DNA from: a virus
Length of the DNA stretch: 20,018 bases
IMG/VR virus record: IMGVR_UViG_3300036780_000100
Span: 1-20,018 of that record
Direction: 5' to 3' (one strand)
The notes beneath the pieces were generated by a model. The model had not been told where the DNA came from. It saw nothing but the letters and a program-made list of their open reading frames with translations, and searched no databases. Position 1 is the first letter of the stretch. Each line of letters starts with the position of its first letter. The translations under genes and the position numbers were made by a program. Positions 14,768 to 20,018 of this stretch are shown piece after piece.

Positions 14768-15700
14768 ATGCCGCTGAGAGCTGCCTCGCCGTCGCTGATC
14801 GCGTTGCTCGCCAGCATCGGCCCGACCGAGAATCCTTACATCGCCGAGCTCTACACCTTCACCCTCACCGGCGGCCTGGTGCTGCGCTACACGACCGCCG
14901 ATCGCGACGTCAATGTCGGCGGCACGATCTGGGAAGCGGGCACGGTGCGCTGGCAAGACCCGAACAACCGCGCGCTCGGTCATTGGAAGATCGGCCTCGA
15001 TCCCGATCAATGGCAGGTGCTGGCGGTGCCGCGCGACAAGGACCCGCATACGGGGACGCTGTGGCCGGATATGGTCGGCAGCCAGCCTTTCCTCGCCGCG
15101 GCTTTCGGGGGCGCCTTCAGCGGCGCCGACATCGAGGTCGATTACGCCTTCTTCGCTGCGCCGCCGGCCGCGGGTGCGACGAGTTGGGCGCCGGTCGGCA
15201 CCATCCAATGGTTCCGCGGCGAGGTCGGGCCGATCGATGTCGGCCGCTCGGCCGCCGTCTTCACCTTCAACGACTATCGCGTGCTGCTGACGACGCAGAT
15301 GCCCCGCCATCTCTTCGGTGCGACGTGCCGCTTCGCGCTCTACAGCCCGCCTTGCGGCGTCGTCGAAGCGAGCTTCGGCGTCGGCGGCGCGGTGGCCGAC
15401 GGCTCGCGTCCTGGGGTCATCGTCGCCAGTGCCGGGGTCTTCCCATCAATTAGCGGTCTCACCTTCGATCTCGGTCAATGTGTGATGACGAGCGGCGCGA
15501 ATGACGGATTCTCGCGCATGATCCGGCTCTGGGACGGCGGCAGCGGCTTTTATCTATCCGCGCCGTTCTATTGGCCGGTCAACGCCGGCGACAGCTTCAC
15601 GGTCTATCCCGGCTGCGACCTGACGCAGGCGACCTGCGCGCTCTTCGCCGGCAATTTCGGCGGCCAGCCCTTCATCCCGGCGCCGGAAACGGCAACATGA
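14768..15700 (+). CDS. DUF2163 / BR0599-family tail-tip protein
   Basis: The protein has 310 residues from ATG 14768, which follows a GGGGG run. The frame is open much further upstream through the DUF2460 gene and repeat E, which is not likely coding. Seen: NPYIAELYTFTLTGGLVLRY, VGGTIWEAGTVRW, a middle part with YAFFAAPP and WFRGEVGPIDVGRSAAVFTF, and a Cys-rich end (ATCRFALYSPPCGV, PGCDLTQATCALFAGNFGGQ, PFIPAPETA). The NFGGxPFIP ending near a Cys pair is typical of the family that follows DUF2460 in phages and gene transfer agents. It is a hub protein that binds the distal tail ring; four or more Cys may bind metal. A new repeat (F) follows the stop. Confidence 0.85.
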   Translation: MPLRAASPSLIALLASIGPTENPYIAELYTFTLTGGLVLRYTTADRDVNVGGTIWEAGTVRWQDPNNRALGHWKIGLDPDQWQVLAVPRDKDPHTGTLWPDMVGSQPFLAAAFGGAFSGADIEVDYAFFAAPPAAGATSWAPVGTIQWFRGEVGPIDVGRSAAVFTFNDYRVLLTTQMPRHLFGATCRFALYSPPCGVVEASFGVGGAVADGSRPGVIVASAGVFPSISGLTFDLGQCVMTSGANDGFSRMIRLWDGGSGFYLSAPFYWPVNAGDSFTVYPGCDLTQATCALFAGNFGGQPFIPAPETAT

Positions 15701-15714
15701 TTTTGTGCGGCCAT

Positions 15715-15768
15715 ACGCCGTCGCACGACGGCCGCTTCGCTCCAGATCCGCTCGCGGCCTATGCTGGC
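15715..15768 (-). repeat. Family 1 palindromic repeat, copy F (reversed)
   Basis: On the minus strand it shows GCCAGCATAGGCC, loop GGATCTGGA and CGTCGTGCGACGGC, a diverged version of the consensus. Arms GGCCGCTTCGC (15730-15740) and GCTCGCGGCC (15750-15759) form a 6-bp outer stem with a mismatched inner part. It lies between the DUF2163 gene and the peptidase gene. Confidence 0.65.
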
Positions 15769-15794
15769 GCATGGCCGAGCGGGAGTCCGCGGCG

Positions 15795-16331
15795 ATGACC
15801 GAGCTCGAGCAACAACAGCGCGCGGCGGTGGTCGCCGAGGCCGAGAGCTGGCTGCGCACGCCCTATGTCCACGCGCAGCGCGTGAAGGGCGCCGGCGTCG
15901 ACTGCGCGATGCTGCCGGCCGAGGTCTATCACGGCGCCGGCCTGCTGCCCTTCGTCGCCGTGCCGTATTACCCGCGCGACTGGCATCACAATGTCGCGGC
16001 CGAGCGCTATCTCGCGATCGTCCTCAGCTACACGACGGAGATCCCGCGCGCGGCGCTCACGCCGGGCGACCTGATCCTCTTCCGCATCGGCAAGTGCTGG
16101 GCGCATGGCGGCATCGTCATGCCGCCCGGCTGGCCGCGCATCATCCATTCCGACGCCAATGCCGGCTGCGTCGCTTATGGCCGCGCCGATGGCGGGAGGC
16201 TCGCCGATCCAAGATGCAAGCCGAGATATTTCACCTTATGGCCTTCTTCGGTGCCGGCGCGGCCGTCGCAAGACGCCGGCGTCGCTGAAGACTCGCGCGC
16301 CGGCTTTGCTGGCCGCGCCGGGGAGGACTGA
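15795..16331 (+). CDS. NlpC/P60-family tail-tip peptidase
   Basis: The protein has 178 residues from ATG 15795 (MTELEQQQRAAVVAEAESWL) with GGGAG about 10 nt upstream. An earlier in-frame ATG at 15705 is followed by codons from repeat F and is unlikely. Catalytic residues are visible: Cys37 in GVDCAML, His104 in WAHGGIV and a third polar residue His118 in IIHSD; RTPYVHAQRVKGAGVDCA is the family-type lead-in. Family role: a cell-wall hydrolase in the tail tip that opens peptidoglycan during DNA entry. The last ~24 residues (after RYFTLWPSSVP) are encoded by repeat G and look like an accidental tail, so the ancestral protein probably ended near residue 154. Confidence 0.87.
   Translation: MTELEQQQRAAVVAEAESWLRTPYVHAQRVKGAGVDCAMLPAEVYHGAGLLPFVAVPYYPRDWHHNVAAERYLAIVLSYTTEIPRAALTPGDLILFRIGKCWAHGGIVMPPGWPRIIHSDANAGCVAYGRADGGRLADPRCKPRYFTLWPSSVPARPSQDAGVAEDSRAGFAGRAGED
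16262..16316 (-). repeat. Family 1 palindromic repeat, copy G (reversed, inside a coding region)
   Basis: On the minus strand it reads CAGCAAAGCCGG, loop GAGTCTTCA, and CGTCTTGCGACGGC. Arms GCCGGCGTCGC (16275-16285) and GCGCGCCGGC (16295-16304) pair over 10 bp with one bulged T. The entire element is in frame with the peptidase gene and supplies its C-terminal residues (ARPSQDAGVAEDSRAGFAG). It ends 18 nt before the next start. Confidence 0.78.
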
Positions 16332-16334
16332 GTC

Positions 16335-19300
16335 ATGTCCGGCCTGTTCGGCGGCAAGAACCAGGTCAACGACACGACGCCGCCGGCGACGGCGCTGCGC
16401 GTGCAGAGCTCGATCGCCGGCAAGGCGATCCCCGTCGTCGTCGGCCAGGTGCGGCTCGGGCCCAATCTCATCGACGATCAGGACTTCGCCTCGCAGCAGA
16501 TCTCGAGCGGCGGCGGCGGCGGCGGCGGCGGCAAAGGCGGCGGCGGCAGCTGCGTCGCCGGCGAGACCCTGGTTGCCATGCCCGGCGGCGCGAAGCGCAT
16601 CGATCAGCTCGCACCGGGCGATCTCATCTGGTCGCTCGACCCCGACAGCGGCAACCGCGTCGCCGGCCGCGTCGAGCAGGTGTTGAAGCACGACATGGCG
16701 CAGTTGCCCGATAAGCTGCTGCGGGTCGATTTCTTCGGCAGCGATCGGCCGCTCTTCATCACCACGAATCATTATCCCTGGATCGACGGCACCCGCCGCC
16801 GCGAGATGAAGGATTGGTGCATCGGCGAGGAGCTGCTGCATCTCGACAGCGGCTTCGCCGTCATCAGCAGCATGCGCGACGCGCCCGCGGCGGCATTCAC
16901 CTACAACCTCGTCGTCGCGCCGCACCACAACTTCTTCGCCGAGGGCGTGCTGCTCCATAACGGCTTCAGCAGCGGCGGCGGCAAGGGCAACACGCAGACG
17001 ACCTACACCGTCGTGCCGGTCTATGGCGTCTGCGAGGGGCCGATCGCCGGCTTTTACCAGATGTGGAACGGTCAATCGCCGACGTCGCTCGCGGCGCTGA
17101 ATTTTACCGGCTATGTCGGCGATTATCCCGGCGAGATGTCGGGCTACATGGAGACCAAGCACCCGGCGAACGCGCTGCCCTATCCCGGCCTGGCGCGCGT
17201 CGAGGCGACGCCGCTGCAACTCGGCACCTCGGATAGCCTGCCGAACATCAATGTCGAAGTCCTTGCCGCCATCAACGGCTTGGCGCTGAACGGCGTCATC
17301 GTCAGCGCCGATCCGTCGCTTTGGATCGCGGATCTGCTGACCAACGCGAATTACGGCGTCGGCTTTCCCTCGGCGCGGCTCGGCGACCTCTCCACCTATT
17401 CGGCCTTCTGCATCACCAACCTGCTGCTGGTGAGCGATGCGATGACCGATCAGCGGGCGTTGAACGACTATTTGAACGACCTGGCGGAAGCGACCTATTC
17501 GGAATTCGTCTTCGTCGACGGCGGCCTCACCGTCATCCCGCGCGGCATGCAGGCGACGGGCGGCTTCGGCATCGCCTATATCCCGCCCGCGGTCGATTAC
17601 ACGCTGTCGATCGACGACTTCCTGCCGAACACCAACGCGACCGGGACGTCCGCGGCCTCGACGGCGCTCAGCAACGATCCGGTGATCTGGGTCACCGCGG
17701 AGCGCTCGACGCTCGACAACCAGATCACGGTCAACTGCTACGACCGGCAGAATTCCTACAATCCCAACCCGCAGATCGCGCAGAACCTCGCCGCGATCCA
17801 AGCCTGGGGGCTGCGCGCCGGCGACCCGAAGCAATACAGCTTCTTCACCGACACCTTCGCCTCGATCGCCAGCGCTCACTATCAGCTCGAGGAAGCGCAG
17901 ATCGACAAAACCTGCTGCTTCACCCTCGGCATGAAATATGCGCGGGTGATGCCGATGTCGATCCTCGCCGGCATCCCGCTGCCGCAGAACGTCGGCACGA
18001 CGACGGTGCGCGTCGTTGAGATCACCCAGAACCAGGACTTCACCTTCTCGGTCACCGCCGAGGAATATCCGGTCGGCGGCATCGCGCCGCAGCAATACAA
18101 TTCGGAGAACCCGAACCCCACCGCGCCGGGCATCAACACAGATCCGGGCCTGACCACGGCCTATATCTTCGAGCCGTTGGAGAGCCTCGCCGGCGACCCC
18201 GAAATCTGGATCATGGCGAATGGTGCGAGCGAACACTGGCGCGGCTGCGACGTCTATCTCTCCTTCGACAATCAGAGCTATTTGCAGATCGGCTCGATCA
18301 CCAACGCGGCACGCGCCGGTGTGCTGACGGCACCGCTGCCGGCGATCACGCCGGCGAGCTTCGGCCAGACTGTCGACACCACCGACACGCTCTCGGTCGC
18401 GCTGCAAGGCAACAACGACGAGCTCGCCGGCGGCACGCTGGCCGAGGCGCTGCAGCTCTCGACGCTCTGCTATGTCGACGGCGAGCTCCTTGCTTATCAG
18501 AACGCCACGCTCACCGGCGCCGGCGCCTACAACCTCACCACGCTCGTGCGGGGCGCTTACGGTACGACGATCGGCGCGCATCTCGCGGCCACGCAATTCG
18601 CGCGCATCGACAACAACGACGCGACGATCGTCAAGCTGCCCTACACGCCCGACCGCGTCGGGCAGGTGTGCTATCTCAAATTCGTCGCCGTCAATACCTT
18701 CGGCGGCGGCGACCAGGAGCTCGCCGGCGTCCCGTTCCACGTCTATGTCGTCCAGGGGAGCGCCGTCACCGCGCCATTGCCCGATGTCGAGGGGCTGCAG
18801 CAGACCGTCGACGTCAACAACGTCGTCGAGCTGATCTGGGAGACGGTAACCGACACGCTGCCGGTGCCGCGCCCGGTCGATTACGAGATCCGCTTCGGGG
18901 GGGCGTCGTGGACGAGCGCGACCTTCATCGGCCGCACCGCGGCGACGTCGTTCGCGGTGCCGTCTGACGGCCTGTTCTGGGTCGCGGCGCATTATTCGCC
19001 AGTCGCCGGTGTCGACGTCTACAGCGCCGCAGCGAGCCTCACGGTCACCATTCCGCTCGGGCTGCAGAACCTGTTGGTGCAATCCATCGCCGAAGCAGCG
19101 CCAGCGCCGTTCATCGAAGGCTCGCTGATCACGCCCTTCGATACGTTCTTCCCCGATTCTAACCTGGTGCTCTTCGGCGCCTGGACGCCCTTTTATAATC
19201 AGATGTTCCCCAACGGGGGGCAGCCTTACGGCTTCGCGGTCAGCGACGGCGTGGCGCGGCTGCAGGGCCTCTATCTCGCCCTCGGCGACAGCGGCGACTT

Positions 19301-20009
19301 CTTCGCCCCGGCTGATTTCTTCGCCGAGGCCAATCCGCTCTACCAGGGCGGCATCAAGCCCAGCGGTCGCTACGTGATGGAGTTCGGCTCGCTCAGCGGC
19401 TTCAAGGCGCGCGCCGACAGCACGGTCGTGGTCGTCGCGTCCTACATCTTCGCCGGCGTGCCGATCTACGGCGACTTCTTCTCCCTGCCGGACTTCTTCT
19501 ACGGGGACGACTTCTTGCAATGGACCTTGGCGCAACGCGCCAGCCTCACCTTCCAGTATGGCTTGAGCAGTAACGCCTTCGTCGAGCCGACGAGTTGGGT
19601 CGCTTTTCAGCCCGGCCAGCAGATCCGCGTGCCGGCCGGCGAGACGATCTTTCTCAGCGCGCTGATCGAGACGAGCGACCCGAGCGTCCAGCCTATCCTC
19701 TCGCATCTCAACGTCGGCATCTTCGGCGTCGACCAGGTCGAGCGTTTCCAAGACGTCGCGACCGCCGCGGCGGTGACTCTCGCCATGCCGCGCAACGACC
19801 GGCCGAACATCGCCCTGGTGCCGCTCGATCAGCAATCGGGCGACGTCCTCACCGTGACCTGGCAGCAATCCTCTGGCTCCGGCACCAACCAGCCGATCTT
19901 CGGCGGCGGCGGATTCCTCACCGGTGCCTATACCGGCTTCACCCTCGGCGTCACCAATGGCGGCGTCGCGGTGACGCGGCATTTCGACTGCGCCGTCATC
20001 GGCTTTTAA
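16335..20009 (+). CDS. Large tail-tip (gpJ/megatron-like) protein with internal Hint domain
   Basis: The protein has 1224 residues; GGGGAGGA lies upstream of ATG 16335. Residues 1-72 (ALRVQSSIAGKAIPVVVGQV) lead into a glycine-rich linker. Residues 73-209 are a Hint/intein-like domain. The tip protein resumes at GGGKGNTQTTYTVVPVYGV and continues through VCEGPIAGFYQMW, RALNDYLNDLAEATYSEF, an LVRGAYGTTIGAH segment near 737, a fibronectin-like part at about 811-905 (ELIWETVTDTLPVPRPVDYE), and a C-terminal region after about 930 rich in repeated DFF motifs (GDFFAPADFF, GDFFSLPDFFYGDDFL) that may be host-contacting. It is last in the tail block, as in gene transfer agents and lambda gpJ. Stop is TAA 20007-20009. 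Exact subfamily is uncertain. Confidence 0.85.
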   Translation: MSGLFGGKNQVNDTTPPATALRVQSSIAGKAIPVVVGQVRLGPNLIDDQDFASQQISSGGGGGGGGKGGGGSCVAGETLVAMPGGAKRIDQLAPGDLIWSLDPDSGNRVAGRVEQVLKHDMAQLPDKLLRVDFFGSDRPLFITTNHYPWIDGTRRREMKDWCIGEELLHLDSGFAVISSMRDAPAAAFTYNLVVAPHHNFFAEGVLLHNGFSSGGGKGNTQTTYTVVPVYGVCEGPIAGFYQMWNGQSPTSLAALNFTGYVGDYPGEMSGYMETKHPANALPYPGLARVEATPLQLGTSDSLPNINVEVLAAINGLALNGVIVSADPSLWIADLLTNANYGVGFPSARLGDLSTYSAFCITNLLLVSDAMTDQRALNDYLNDLAEATYSEFVFVDGGLTVIPRGMQATGGFGIAYIPPAVDYTLSIDDFLPNTNATGTSAASTALSNDPVIWVTAERSTLDNQITVNCYDRQNSYNPNPQIAQNLAAIQAWGLRAGDPKQYSFFTDTFASIASAHYQLEEAQIDKTCCFTLGMKYARVMPMSILAGIPLPQNVGTTTVRVVEITQNQDFTFSVTAEEYPVGGIAPQQYNSENPNPTAPGINTDPGLTTAYIFEPLESLAGDPEIWIMANGASEHWRGCDVYLSFDNQSYLQIGSITNAARAGVLTAPLPAITPASFGQTVDTTDTLSVALQGNNDELAGGTLAEALQLSTLCYVDGELLAYQNATLTGAGAYNLTTLVRGAYGTTIGAHLAATQFARIDNNDATIVKLPYTPDRVGQVCYLKFVAVNTFGGGDQELAGVPFHVYVVQGSAVTAPLPDVEGLQQTVDVNNVVELIWETVTDTLPVPRPVDYEIRFGGASWTSATFIGRTAATSFAVPSDGLFWVAAHYSPVAGVDVYSAAASLTVTIPLGLQNLLVQSIAEAAPAPFIEGSLITPFDTFFPDSNLVLFGAWTPFYNQMFPNGGQPYGFAVSDGVARLQGLYLALGDSGDFFAPADFFAEANPLYQGGIKPSGRYVMEFGSLSGFKARADSTVVVVASYIFAGVPIYGDFFSLPDFFYGDDFLQWTLAQRASLTFQYGLSSNAFVEPTSWVAFQPGQQIRVPAGETIFLSALIETSDPSVQPILSHLNVGIFGVDQVERFQDVATAAAVTLAMPRNDRPNIALVPLDQQSGDVLTVTWQQSSGSGTNQPIFGGGGFLTGAYTGFTLGVTNGGVAVTRHFDCAVIGF
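16551..16961 (+). other. Hint / intein-like (BIL-type) domain, in frame within the tail-tip gene
   Basis: Residues 73-209 carry the expected Hint motifs. The N-terminal block is CVAGETLVAMPGGAKRIDQL with GDLIWSLD. TTNH fits the TxxH block. The C-terminal block is NLVVAPHHNFFAEGVLLHN. The domain starts with Cys73 and ends His208-Asn209, but the next residue is Gly210 and not Cys, Ser or Thr. At 137 residues it has no endonuclease insert. It sits inside a glycine-rich loop (SGGGGGGGG before, SSGGGKG after), so it interrupts a flexible segment. Known: standard inteins need Cys/Ser/Thr at +1; bacterial intein-like domains often lack it and cleave or splice differently. Inference: autoprocessing of the tail tip is possible but the outcome is not known. 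Confidence 0.82.
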
Positions 20010-20010
20010 C

Positions 20011-20018
20011 AGGAGAGA
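20011..20018 (+). promoter_or_regulatory. Ribosome binding site of a gene beyond the window
   Basis: AGGAGAGA directly after the tail-tip stop matches the strong site upstream of the capsid gene (AGGAGAG). It implies another gene begins just past the right edge, probably a tail fibre or other late gene. Confidence 0.55.

Noticed and set aside
16335-16550. Glycine-codon run before the Hint domain as a tandem-repeat slippage hotspot
   Set aside because: The GGC run is short and interrupted by Lys and Ser codons; glycine-rich linkers are normal at this place in such tail-tip proteins.

Overview
The window is one continuous, single-strand (+) structural-gene cluster from a tailed phage or prophage. 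It has a long-tailed, probably siphovirus-type layout. The DNA is very GC-rich by eye, with strong third-position G/C, and this produces long spurious ORFs on the minus strand. The tail-tip order DUF2460, DUF2163, NlpC/P60 peptidase, large tail-tip protein matches alphaproteobacterial phages and gene transfer agents, so an alphaproteobacterial host is the best guess. No integrase, repressor, lysis gene, tRNA or host gene is visible, so prophage cannot be told from free phage.

Head region (1-9245): the C-terminal part of a large terminase cut by the window edge; a beta-rich structural protein with two N-terminal hydrophobic segments; a portal fused to a MuF-like minor head domain; an XkdF-like protease fused to a scaffold-like tail; a major capsid protein carrying an inserted Ig-like region; a small coiled-coil protein; a gp6-like head-tail connector; and an HK97 gp10-like completion protein. 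Tail region (9305-20009): a tail terminator-like protein, an unknown 102-aa protein, the tail tube protein, a 57-aa ORF, a tail assembly chaperone pair joined by a canonical -1 slippery site, the tape measure protein, then the four tail-tip genes. The last gene carries an in-frame Hint/intein-like domain inside a glycine-rich loop.

Two families of short palindromic repeats are scattered among the genes. Family 1 (seven copies, A-G, about 50 bp) has two variable but complementary arms around a loop resembling GAATCnTCA, with flanks resembling AGCAAAGCC and CGTCTTGCGA. Each copy lies just upstream of a structural gene start. Copies A-D point one way and E-G the other, and copy G is translated as the C-terminal tail of the peptidase gene. 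Family 2 (two full copies and one truncated) has a 12-14 bp stem with a 17-nt loop and an adjoining conserved 17-nt block. Its two full copies flank the capsid gene in opposite orientations.

The most interesting items are the Hint domain in the tail tip and the start-associated palindromes with compensatory arm changes. Everything else fits a recognisable, if mosaic, morphogenesis module. Apart from the spacers described here, no stretch over 300 bases lacks a gene.
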